Below, piece by piece: positions 6,222 to 12,374 of a DNA stretch of 14,808 nt (positions within the stretch are counted from its first letter, which is position 1; every line of letters begins with the position of its first letter). Origin of the DNA: JACRLI01 sp035542815 (GTDB taxonomy: Bacteria > Eisenbacteria > RBG-16-71-46 > JACRLI01); the NCBI GenBank assembly GCA_035542815.1, contig DATKKS010000087.1, positions 1-14,808 on the forward strand, given 5' to 3'. The notes under the pieces were generated by a model that did no database searches, was not told the DNA's origin, and saw only the letters and a program-made list of their open reading frames with translations. The position numbers and the translations under genes are program-made.

Positions 6222-6236
6222 GGGCGCGGGGCGCCC
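6222..6236 (+). terminator. Small hairpin just after the LolA-like gene
   Basis: GGGCGC and GCGCCC flank a GGG loop, 16 bp after the stop codon. It overlaps a 12-bp palindrome at 6215-6226. No T-tract; the much stronger hairpin at 6262-6303 probably does the terminating. Confidence 0.3.
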
Positions 6237-6261
6237 AGGCGGCCCCAACCGAACCACCCAA

Positions 6262-6303
6262 AACGCGGCGCGCCGACGGGGAGCATCGTCGGCGCGCCGC
6301 GTT
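6262..6303. terminator. Strong bidirectional terminator between convergent genes
   Basis: A perfect 17-bp inverted repeat (6262-6278 with 6287-6303) closes an 8-nt loop. Read on the minus strand the stem runs straight into TTTT (its base plus 6261-6260), a standard intrinsic terminator for transcripts coming from the doxX side. Read on the plus strand it ends GTT and would terminate the LolA-like transcript less efficiently. It is the longest perfect stem I found in the window. Confidence 0.82.
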
Positions 6304-6304
6304 G

Positions 6305-6600
6305 AGGGGGAGGCTGCGGCTCGGTCGCAGATCCCCCAGTGCCCGCCCACCGGCGGGAAACTGGTCAGCTCGTTCTCCGCGGATCTCCCGCGGGCTCTCG
6401 GGCTTCTCGGGCCGGGCTCCCACCCGGCCTCGACGAACCGGTGCTGCAAGCCGCAGGCCAGGGCCGGGCCCGCCGCGCAGATCGCGCGAAGGCCCGGAGT
6501 CGCAAGGCCTCCCGCGGCGGCCGCGGCCCGCGGCCGGCGGCGCCGCCGGCCGCCCCGCCCGGAAACCGCAATCCGGGATTCTCAGTTTGCGACTCGCCGG
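6305..6600. other. Gene-free convergent gap, densely structured
   Basis: No frame here looks coding: translations are Arg/Pro/Ala/Gly-rich with no family resemblance. Four stem-loops follow one another: 6306-6337 (GGGGGA/TCCCCC enclosing CTGCG/CGCAG), 6336-6364 (CCAGT/ACTGG enclosing CCCGCC/GGCGGG), 6377-6393 (CCGCGG/CCGCGG) and 6410-6429 (GGCCGGG/CCCGGCC). In addition GGCTGCGGCT (6312-6321) can pair with AGCCGCAGG near 6450-6460, closing the whole block. A small RNA on the minus strand ending at the 6262-6303 terminator is possible, but I recognise no known RNA family and no clear promoter. Confidence 0.4.
6530..6553. repeat. 24-bp perfect palindrome
   Basis: Two 12-bp arms (GCGGCCGGCGGC and its reverse complement) meet without a spacer. 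It lies 47 bp beyond the doxX stop codon, where a hairpin could help end the doxX transcript, though no T-tract follows. Composition alone (only G and C) makes chance palindromes more likely. Confidence 0.45.
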
Positions 6601-7050
6601 CTAATGCGCCTTCCGCCGCAACGCGCCGTCCAGCGCCACGCCGCCGCCGCCCAGGGCCAGCAGCGCCAGGAACATCAGCAGCAGGCACAGGTTGAACTCG
6701 AAGCCCTCGCCCCGCCCGGGCTGGCTGCTCCAGTTCATGAAGAACCCGTTGCCCAGGTGGTGCCCGACGAACGTGGCCACCGTGATGTGCACGGCCATCA
6801 CGAAGGCCACCGGCCGCACCAGGAGCCCCAGCACCAGCAGGATGGAGCCGAAGAACTCCACCATCACCGCCGCGTAGGCCAGCGGCAGCGGCACGCCCAT
6901 CCCCTGGGTGAAGCCGTGGATGGTGCTGGACAGCCCGTAGCCGCCGAACCAGCCCAGGAGCTTCTGGGCGCCGTGCGCGAAGAACACGCTCCCCAAGGCC
7001 AGCCGCAGCAGGAGCGCCGCGACGGTCACCCGCCCGTTGGATTGACTCAT
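6601..7050 (-). CDS. DoxX family membrane protein
   Basis: A 149-residue protein with four predicted membrane helices (about 8-29, 53-76, 81-97 and 119-141). The DoxX signature is clear: LLLRLALGSVFFAHGAQKLLGWFGG (13-37) with the conserved HGAQKLLGWFGG turn, a short amphipathic stretch GFTQGMGVPLPLAYAAVMVEFFGSILLVLGL, and a third helix with HITVATFVGHH. Some relatives contribute to thiosulfate:quinone oxidoreduction or to redox and detoxification complexes, but most, including this one, have no assigned reaction. The ATG at 7050 has GGAGG 5 nt upstream. It is transcribed alone on the minus strand, divergent from the exporter gene and convergent with the LolA-like gene. I see no clear promoter hexamers for it. 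Confidence 0.9.
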   Translation of the reverse strand: MSQSNGRVTVAALLLRLALGSVFFAHGAQKLLGWFGGYGLSSTIHGFTQGMGVPLPLAYAAVMVEFFGSILLVLGLLVRPVAFVMAVHITVATFVGHHLGNGFFMNWSSQPGRGEGFEFNLCLLLMFLALLALGGGGVALDGALRRKAH

Positions 7051-7100
7051 GGGTACCTCCCCGCTCGAGGCCCCCGCGCCCGCCCGCCCGGGGTCCGGCG

Positions 7101-7127
7101 GGCGCGCCCGGGCAGGCCGGGCGCGCC
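7101..7127. repeat. 11-bp inverted repeat in the doxX/exporter divergent region
   Basis: GGCGCGCCCGG and CCGGGCGCGCC are separated by 5 nt, 51-77 bp upstream of the doxX ATG and 39 bp upstream of the putative exporter -10. It could be a leader hairpin of doxX or an operator between the divergent genes. Confidence 0.4.
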
Positions 7128-7142
7128 GCGCCCCCGGCCCTC

Positions 7143-7171
7143 TTTCAATGCCGCTCCCCCGCCCCTACAAT
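7143..7171 (+). promoter_or_regulatory. Putative promoter of the exporter-ETF-QO operon
   Basis: TACAAT at 7166-7171 is a good -10 in a GC-rich stretch; TTTCAA 17 bp upstream is a poor -35. Transcription would begin near 7178, giving a leader of about 133 nt before the TTG start at 7311. The only upstream ATG of the exporter frame (7170) lies inside this -10. Confidence 0.5.
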
Positions 7172-7247
7172 GGGCGCGGTCGCGATCCCGGCCTGGCCCC
7201 CCGGGAACGCCCTGCGGCGCTCCCGCGCGGCCCGGCCACGACTCGGC

Positions 7248-7293
7248 CCGGACGGTCCGCCCGGCGCCCGGTGGCGCCCCGCGGGCCGTCCGG
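7248..7293 (+). promoter_or_regulatory. Nested hairpin in the exporter 5' leader
   Basis: An outer 8-bp stem, CCGGACGG/CCGTCCGG, encloses an inner stem, GGCGCC-CGGT-GGCGCC. The outer stem ends 6 nt before the Shine-Dalgarno sequence at 7300-7305, so it could modulate translation initiation of the exporter or act as an attenuator. No known riboswitch consensus is visible. Confidence 0.4.
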
Positions 7294-7310
7294 CTTCCCG
7301 GAGGAATCCC

Positions 7311-8579
7311 TTGAAGCGTCCCACGCTGCCGATCGTCTTCCTCATCCTCTTCGTGGACCTGCTGGGATTCGGCCTCATCATCCCCATCCTGCCCGCCTAC
7401 ATCAAGTCGTTCGCCGGCACCCCCATGTCCTACGCCATGGTGCTGGCCAGCTACTCCCTGATGCAGCTGCTGTTCAACCCGCTGTGGGGCCGGCTCTCGG
7501 ACCGGGTGGGGCGCCGGCCGGTGGTGGTGGTGAGCGTGCTCGGGTCGGTGCTGGGCTTCACGCTGTTCGCCACCGCGCGCAGCTACGCCATGCTGCTGGC
7601 CGCGCGCAGCCTCACCGGCATCATGAACTCCAACATCGCGGCGGCGCAGTCCATCATCGCCGACGTCACCCCGCCGGAGCACCGTGCCAAGCGCATGGGC
7701 ATGACCGGCGTGGCGTTCGGGCTGGGGTTCGTGTTCGGGCCCGCCCTGGGGGGCCTCTTGAGCCGGTTCAGCGCGTGGGGGCCGGCGCCGCTGGTGCGGG
7801 CGGGCGAGTGGCTGGTGCGCGGGGACGCCGCGCGCCTGGACCTGGCGGCGCCGGCGCTGCTCGCGGCGCTGCTCGCGGCGGCCGGCCTGGTGCTCGCCCT
7901 CGGGTGGCTGCCCGAGACCAACCCCGCGCACCTGCGCCGCGCGGCCCGGGCGATCGGCCCGGCGCAGTGGGCGGCGGCCCTCGGACGGCCCGAGGTGGGG
8001 CTGCTGATCCTGGTCTTCTTCGCCTCCACCTTCGCCCAGTCGGTGAGCACCAGCATGCTGCCGCTGTTCCTGCAGGAGCACGCCGGCACGCTCCACTTCC
8101 GGCCCGACCGGGTGGCCGAGAACACCGGCTACCTGATGGCCTTCGTGGGGGTGATGATCGCGCTGACCCAGGGCGTCCTCATCCGGCCGCTGCTGCGCGT
8201 GGTGCACGAGCCCGGGCTCGTGGTGGCCGGCACGCTGCTCATGACCGCCTCGCTGATGTGGCTCCCGTACGCGCCGGCGGTGCCGCCGCTCCTGGGCTCG
8301 CTCAGCCTCCTGGCGCTGGGCAGCGGCGTCGGCACGCCGGCCCTCACCAGCCTGGTCTCGCGCCGCACCGTCGGCGCGATGCAGGGCGTGGTGCTGGGGG
8401 CGGCCCAGTCCATGGGCAGCTTCGCGCGCTTCCTGGGCCCGGTGTGGGGCGGCTTCACCCACCAGCACTTCGGCCACGGCGCCCCGTACGTCACCGGCGG
8501 GGCGTGCATGGGCCTGGCGTTCCTGTTGAGCCTGGCCGCGACGCGCCCGGTCCGCGCGCCGGTCCACGCGGAGGAGTGA
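7311..8579 (+). CDS. Major facilitator superfamily exporter, TetA-like (DHA1)
   Basis: A 422-residue, probably 12-helix inner-membrane transporter. The first helix, VDLLGFGLIIPILPAY (15-30), is typical of TetA-like drug:proton antiporters. Motif A, GRLSDRVGRRP (60-70), lies in the 2-3 loop and the antiporter motif C, GFVFGPALGG (139-148), in helix 5. The segment after helix 5 (about 151-180) is longer than usual, adding roughly 25 residues on the outer side before helix 6. Substrate cannot be read from sequence. I chose the TTG at 7311: GGAGGA lies 5 nt upstream, and homology begins immediately, whereas the ATG at 7170 coincides with a -10 and adds an Arg/Pro-rich stretch. The stop is 2 bp before the ETF-QO ATG, and the SD for that gene lies inside the exporter end, so translation is coupled. 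Confidence 0.9.
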   Translation: MKRPTLPIVFLILFVDLLGFGLIIPILPAYIKSFAGTPMSYAMVLASYSLMQLLFNPLWGRLSDRVGRRPVVVVSVLGSVLGFTLFATARSYAMLLAARSLTGIMNSNIAAAQSIIADVTPPEHRAKRMGMTGVAFGLGFVFGPALGGLLSRFSAWGPAPLVRAGEWLVRGDAARLDLAAPALLAALLAAAGLVLALGWLPETNPAHLRRAARAIGPAQWAAALGRPEVGLLILVFFASTFAQSVSTSMLPLFLQEHAGTLHFRPDRVAENTGYLMAFVGVMIALTQGVLIRPLLRVVHEPGLVVAGTLLMTASLMWLPYAPAVPPLLGSLSLLALGSGVGTPALTSLVSRRTVGAMQGVVLGAAQSMGSFARFLGPVWGGFTHQHFGHGAPYVTGGACMGLAFLLSLAATRPVRAPVHAEE

Positions 8580-8581
8580 GC

Positions 8582-10264
8582 ATGCCTCTCGAGAGAGAGT
8601 CGCTGGAGTTCGACGCCCTGTTCGTGGGCGCCGGGCCCGCCGGGCTGGCGGGCGCCATCCACCTGGCCCGGCTGGCCGCGGCGCACAACGAGGCCGCCGG
8701 CGAGTCCGGCCGCCGCCTTCCGGAACTCAACATCGCGGTGATCGAGAAGGGCGGCGAGGTGGGCGCGCACGGCATTTCCGGGGCGGTCATGGACCCGCGG
8801 GGCCTCGCCGAGCTGCTGCCCGACTGGCGCGATCGCGGCTGCCCGGTGGAGAGCCCGGTCACCTCCGACGACGTGCTGCTGCTCACCCGGGCCGGCCGGT
8901 TCCGGCTGCCGGTGGTGCCCCCGCCGCTCCAGAACCACGGCAACTACGTGGTGTCGCTGGGCAACCTGGTGCGCTGGATGGCGCAGCAGGCCGAGGCGCT
9001 GGGGGTGAACGTGTTCCCGGGCTTCCCGGCGCAGGAGCCGCTCCTGGACGGCGAGCGGCTGGTGGGAGTGCGGTGCGCCGACACCGGCCTGGACCGCGCG
9101 GGCCGGCCCAAGCCCAACCACCAGCTGGGGCCCGACCTGCTGGCCAAGGTCACCGCCCTGTGCGAGGGGCCGCGCGGCACGGTGACCAAGATCCTGGACC
9201 AGCGGCTGAAGCTGTCCGAGGGCCGCGACCCCATGGTGTACTCCAGCGGGGTGAAGGAGGTGTGGGAGATGCCCGCCGGGCGCGTGCCCGCGGGCCGGGT
9301 GATCCACACCCTGGGCTGGCCCCTGCCCCGCGACACCTTCGGCGGCGGGTTCGTGTACGGCATGGGCGGCGACCGCTGGGCGGTGGGCATGGTGACCGGC
9401 CTGGACGCCCCCAACCCGCTCACCAGCCCGCACCTGATGCTGCAGCTGTTCAAGACCCACCCGCTGGTGAAGGGGCTGCTGGACGGCGGCAAGATGGTGA
9501 GCTACGGGGCCAAGGCCATCCCCGAGAGCGGCCTCTTCTCCATGCCCCGGATGGCCTTCCCCGGCGGGCTGCTGTGCGGCGACTCGGCCGCCTGGCTGAA
9601 CCCGATGCGCCTCAAGGGCATTCACCTGGCCATCAAGTCCGGGATGCTGGCCGCCGAGACGATCTTCGAGGCGCTGCTCCGGGACGACTTCGGCGCCGGG
9701 GTGCTGGCCGGCTACGAGCGGCGCTTCCGGCAGAGCTGGGCGTACCGCGAGCTGCACGGCGTGCGCAACTTCCACCAGGGCTTCGAGGGCGGGCTGTGGG
9801 CGGGGCTGCTGAACTCCGGGATCCAGATGTTCACCGGCGGCGGGCTGGGCGACCGGCACAACCGCCACGCGGGCCACGAGCGGATGCGCCGCCTGGCCGA
9901 GTACGGCCCGGGCGGCCCGCCCCGCACGGAGCTCAAGTTCGACGGCACGCTCACCTTCGACCGGCTCACCGACGTGTACAACTCCGGCACCACCCACGAG
10001 GAGAACCAGCCGTGCCATCTGGTGGTGCGCGACACCGAGATCTGCGCCACCCGCTGCCGCGAGGAGTTCGGGAACCCGTGCCAGCACTTCTGCCCCGCGC
10101 AGGTGTATGAGATGGAGCAGAACCCCGAGCGCGGCCGCCTGGAGCTGAAGATCAACGCTTCGAACTGCGTGCACTGCAAGACCTGCGACATCCTGGATCC
10201 GTACCAGGTGATCGACTGGACCACGCCCGAGGGGGGCGGCGGGCCGGACTACAAGAACCTGTGA
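8582..10264 (+). CDS. Electron transfer flavoprotein:quinone oxidoreductase (ETF-QO)
   Basis: A 560-residue membrane-associated flavoprotein that takes electrons from reduced ETF (fed by acyl-CoA and related dehydrogenases) and passes them to the quinone pool. Residues 10-30 hold the FAD dinucleotide motif VGAGPAGLAGAIHLARL. Further family blocks are EKGGEVGAHGISGAVMDPRGL (55-75), CEGPRGTVTKIL (194-205) and the FAD-proximal LLCGDSAAWLNPMRLKGIHLAIKSGMLAAE (330-359). The C-terminus carries a [4Fe-4S] site, C504-X24-C529-X2-C532-X2-C535, in the order and context (CPAQVYE, INASNCVHCKTCDILDPYQ) seen in mitochondrial ETFDH. Length matches bacterial ETF-QO. GGAGGAG lies 5 nt before the ATG. FixC is excluded because the ferredoxin-like part is fused. 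No etfAB is present in the window, and pairing with an MFS exporter is unusual. Confidence 0.96.
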   Translation: MPLERESLEFDALFVGAGPAGLAGAIHLARLAAAHNEAAGESGRRLPELNIAVIEKGGEVGAHGISGAVMDPRGLAELLPDWRDRGCPVESPVTSDDVLLLTRAGRFRLPVVPPPLQNHGNYVVSLGNLVRWMAQQAEALGVNVFPGFPAQEPLLDGERLVGVRCADTGLDRAGRPKPNHQLGPDLLAKVTALCEGPRGTVTKILDQRLKLSEGRDPMVYSSGVKEVWEMPAGRVPAGRVIHTLGWPLPRDTFGGGFVYGMGGDRWAVGMVTGLDAPNPLTSPHLMLQLFKTHPLVKGLLDGGKMVSYGAKAIPESGLFSMPRMAFPGGLLCGDSAAWLNPMRLKGIHLAIKSGMLAAETIFEALLRDDFGAGVLAGYERRFRQSWAYRELHGVRNFHQGFEGGLWAGLLNSGIQMFTGGGLGDRHNRHAGHERMRRLAEYGPGGPPRTELKFDGTLTFDRLTDVYNSGTTHEENQPCHLVVRDTEICATRCREEFGNPCQHFCPAQVYEMEQNPERGRLELKINASNCVHCKTCDILDPYQVIDWTTPEGGGGPDYKNL

Positions 10265-10284
10265 CTTGCATTTGAGCGGCCGCA

Positions 10285-10306
10285 GGGGCGCACGGCAGTG
10301 CGCCCC
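10285..10306 (+). terminator. Terminator-like hairpin after ETF-QO
   Basis: A perfect 9-bp stem, GGGGCGCAC/GTGCGCCCC, with loop GGCA begins 20 bp past the ETF-QO stop. No T-tract follows. It separates the ETF-QO operon from the regulatory region of the kinase operon. Confidence 0.5.
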
Positions 10307-10312
10307 GCGCCG

Positions 10313-10362
10313 GCCTTCCATCCCGCCCACCGACCGTTCATCCCGCCCAAACGACCGTTCGT
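10313..10362 (+). promoter_or_regulatory. LytTR-type direct-repeat operator upstream of the kinase operon
   Basis: ACCGTTCAT (10333-10341) and ACCGTTCGT (10354-10362) each fit the LytTR half-site consensus [TA][AC][CA]GTTN[AG][TG] at all nine positions. They are spaced 21 bp start to start (12-bp gap), two helical turns, as established for AgrA/VirR/ComE-type sites. The sequence between them (TCCCGCCCA) also repeats upstream at 10321-10329. A degenerate third copy, GCCTTCCAT (6 of 9), lies at 10313-10321. The probable binder is the response regulator encoded at the end of this operon. Confidence 0.65.
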
Positions 10363-10396
10363 CCGGCCCGCCGTATCCCGGCGGGGGGACGGCGCG

Positions 10397-10402
10397 TATT
10401 CT
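10397..10402 (+). promoter_or_regulatory. Putative -10 element of the kinase operon
   Basis: TATTCT in GC-rich surroundings, with no recognisable -35 at the right spacing (TATCCC at 10374-10379). The direct repeats end 11 bp upstream of that -35 position, which suits activator-dependent transcription. A start near 10409 would leave about 15 nt before the ATG. Confidence 0.5.
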
Positions 10403-10423
10403 GGTTGCAGGAAAGGGGATGAC

Positions 10424-11551
10424 ATGGACAAGCAGGAACGCAGGTCCAAGGCCCTCCGGGCGCTCGCCAACCTGATCTGGAAGCAGCCGCTGTACGCGCT
10501 GCCCTTCGCGCTGTTCTTCGGGACAGTCTACGAGCACGGCTGGCCCGGGTACCTGCTGGCCCTGCAGGTCTCGGTGGCCCTGGCTTACCCCATCGGGCTG
10601 GGGGTGTGGACGGCCCGCTACCTGGCCGTCCCGCGCCTCAAGCTCCCGGGCTACGACGCCGGCGCCGGCACGGTGTGGCGGGAGTCCGCGGTGTACGCGG
10701 CGCTGGCGGTGCTGGGCGCATACGTCGGGGCGGTGTTCACGCAGCTGTGGCTGATGCCCGGGTTCCTGGGCGGGCCGCGGCAGGTCTTCATCACCGGCGG
10801 CTTCACCCTCATCTTCTGCGCGCTGTTCACCGCGCTCAGCTACGCCCAGAACTTCTACCGGCGCTGGCTGGACCGGGTGCGGGCGGTCGAGGGCATGCGG
10901 GCGGAGCTGGCCCAGGCCGAGCTGCGCACGCTGCGCGCCCAGGTGAACCCGCACTTCCTGTTCAACACGCTGAACTCCATCGCCGCGCTGATCCCGGCGA
11001 ACCCCACGGTGGCGGAGGAGATCACCACCCGCCTGGCGGAGGTGTTCCGCTACGCGCTCAGGGCCTCGGACCGCGAGCACGCCACGCTGGGCGAGGAGCT
11101 GGCGTTCGTGCGGGCCTACCTGGACATCGAGAAGGTGCGCCTGGGGGAGCGGCTGCGGGTGGAGGAGGACGTGCGGCCCGGCCTGGAGTCGCTGCCGGTG
11201 CCGGCGCTGCTGCTGCAGCCGCTGGTGGAGAACGCGGTGCGCCACGGCGTATCCCCCCGGGTGGAGGGCGGCGTGGTCCGCCTGGCGGCCCGGCGCGAGG
11301 ACGCGCGGCTGGTGATCGAGGTCGCGGACGACGGCCCGGGCATGGCGGCCACTCCGGCCCGCGGCGGCACCGGCTTCGGCCTGCGCTCGGTGCAGGACCG
11401 GCTCGCGGCCCTGGGCCCGCCCCACGCATTGCACATCGAGTCCAACCCGGGCCGCGGGACGCGCGTGCGCGTCACCCTGCCCGCCGAACCTCAAGTTCCG
11501 ATTCCATCCACCCGGCCCAGCGAGGCCAAGGAGTGCTGCGATGAACCGTAA
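10424..11551 (+). CDS. Sensor histidine kinase of the LytS/YehU (HPK8) type
   Basis: A 375-residue inner-membrane kinase. Four helices (about 22-36, 42-66, 87-110 and 120-143) form a compact membrane sensor with no obvious periplasmic domain. After a short coiled linker comes the His_kinase domain, with the phospho-acceptor His177 in QVNPHFLFNTLNSI (173-186). An HATPase follows, with LLLQPLVENAVRHG (N box, Asn270), VADDGPGM (300-307) and GGTGFGLRSVQDRL (314-327). This domain pair normally phosphorylates LytTR response regulators; one is encoded at the end of the same operon. The ATG at 10424 has AGGGG 5 nt upstream, and a longer frame from 10298 would run back through the operator. The end overlaps the TPR-like gene by 11 bp, implying coupled translation. 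The signal sensed is unknown. Confidence 0.93.
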   Translation: MDKQERRSKALRALANLIWKQPLYALPFALFFGTVYEHGWPGYLLALQVSVALAYPIGLGVWTARYLAVPRLKLPGYDAGAGTVWRESAVYAALAVLGAYVGAVFTQLWLMPGFLGGPRQVFITGGFTLIFCALFTALSYAQNFYRRWLDRVRAVEGMRAELAQAELRTLRAQVNPHFLFNTLNSIAALIPANPTVAEEITTRLAEVFRYALRASDREHATLGEELAFVRAYLDIEKVRLGERLRVEEDVRPGLESLPVPALLLQPLVENAVRHGVSPRVEGGVVRLAARREDARLVIEVADDGPGMAATPARGGTGFGLRSVQDRLAALGPPHALHIESNPGRGTRVRVTLPAEPQVPIPSTRPSEAKECCDEP

Positions 11552-12374
11552 GCTTCTGCTTATCCTGGTGCTGGCCGCGGCCGCCGGCGCCGCGTGCGCC
11601 GCCGCGGCCCCGGCCTTCGCCGCGGGAACCGCCCTGGCCGACCCGGGCCGCTCGCCGAACGACCCCGCCGCGTCGGCGTCCGCCTGGCGCGACCTGCAGG
11701 CCGGCGCGAACCGGGCCGACGCGGCCACCCTGCTGCGCGCCCAGGGCGCGTTCGAGGCGCTGGCGGAGGCGGACCCCTCCTCCGCGGCGCTGCGCTGCGG
11801 CGTGGCCCTGGCCGACTGGCGGGTGGTGCCGCTGCTGCTGCGCCAGGAGTCCACCCGCGCGCAGGCGCAGGCCGCCGTCGAGTCCGGCCTGGCGCAGTGC
11901 GAGGCAGTGCTCCAGAAGCAACCCGGTCACCCCCTGGCGCTGGCGCTCAAGGGCAGCCTCCAAGCGTTCCTGGTGGGGCTCCAGCCGGAGCAGGCCATGA
12001 CCATGGGGATGGAGAGCGGCGCCAACCTGAAGCGGGCCTCGGAGCTGGCCCCGGCGAACCCGCGGGTGCAGCTCCTGGAAGCCATCTACACGCTGCACAA
12101 GCCGGGCTTCGTCGGGGGCGGCGCGGACAAGGCGCTGCCCGAGTTCCTCCGCGCGGTGGAGCTGTTCCGGGACGACGCCCCGGGCGACAGCACCGCCCCG
12201 GCCTGGGGCCGCGATGACGCGCTCCTGTGGGCCGGCCGCGCGGCGGCCCAGCTGGGCCGCGCCCAGGAGGCGCACGACTTCTACCGCCGGGCGGTGGAGG
12301 CCAACCCCGCCAACGGCTGGGCGCGCCAGCTGCTCCAGGCGGACTCCACCGGCGGGAGCCAGGGCCGGCCATGA
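11541..12374 (+). CDS. Exported TPR-like repeat protein
   Basis: A 277-residue protein with a signal peptide (RKLLLILVLAAAAG core, cleavage likely after AFA at 25-27). The mature chain is almost entirely helical with Ala-rich TPR-like pairs: WRDLQAGANRADAATLLRAQGAFEALAEADPSSAALRCGVALADWR (49-94), a middle repeat ending QPGHPLALALKGSLQAFLVG, then ASELAPANPRVQLLEAIYTLHKPGFVGGGADKALPEFLRAVELF, and a last canonical repeat RAAAQLGRAQEAHDFYRRAVEANPANGWA. The NPRV-KPGFVGGGADKALP block resembles exported TPR proteins found next to TonB receptors in Bacteroidota and relatives; I recall this as a pattern only. A periplasmic scaffold for the receptor or kinase is plausible. AAGGAG lies 7 nt upstream of the ATG, which is inside the kinase gene; the stop overlaps the receptor start (ATGA). 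Confidence 0.85.
   Translation: MNRKLLLILVLAAAAGAACAAAAPAFAAGTALADPGRSPNDPAASASAWRDLQAGANRADAATLLRAQGAFEALAEADPSSAALRCGVALADWRVVPLLLRQESTRAQAQAAVESGLAQCEAVLQKQPGHPLALALKGSLQAFLVGLQPEQAMTMGMESGANLKRASELAPANPRVQLLEAIYTLHKPGFVGGGADKALPEFLRAVELFRDDAPGDSTAPAWGRDDALLWAGRAAAQLGRAQEAHDFYRRAVEANPANGWARQLLQADSTGGSQGRP

Noticed and set aside
6305..6480. Cobalamin riboswitch, RNase P RNA, tRNA or 6S RNA in the hairpin-rich gap
   Set aside because: No B12-box or GC(C/A)ACTG core in proper context, no RNase P conserved blocks, no T-loop. A 10-nt resemblance to part of E. coli 6S RNA (CCGAGAAGCC) is too short to count. No downstream gene fits a cis-regulator.
7049..8581. Long plus-strand frame upstream of ETF-QO that would fuse over 500 residues to it
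   Set aside because: It is the shadow of the exporter gene: Arg/Gly/Pro-rich, no homology, while ETF-QO has its own SD and family-typical N-terminus at 8582.
10319..10362. CRISPR-like or tandem repeat
   Set aside because: Only two good copies and a degenerate third with 21-bp period; the LytTR half-site match explains the pattern better.
8129..11854. Very long minus-strand open frame (over 1200 codons)
   Set aside because: Antisense to three well-supported genes; its His/Gln/Arg/Ala-rich content is what GC-rich coding DNA gives on the opposite strand.
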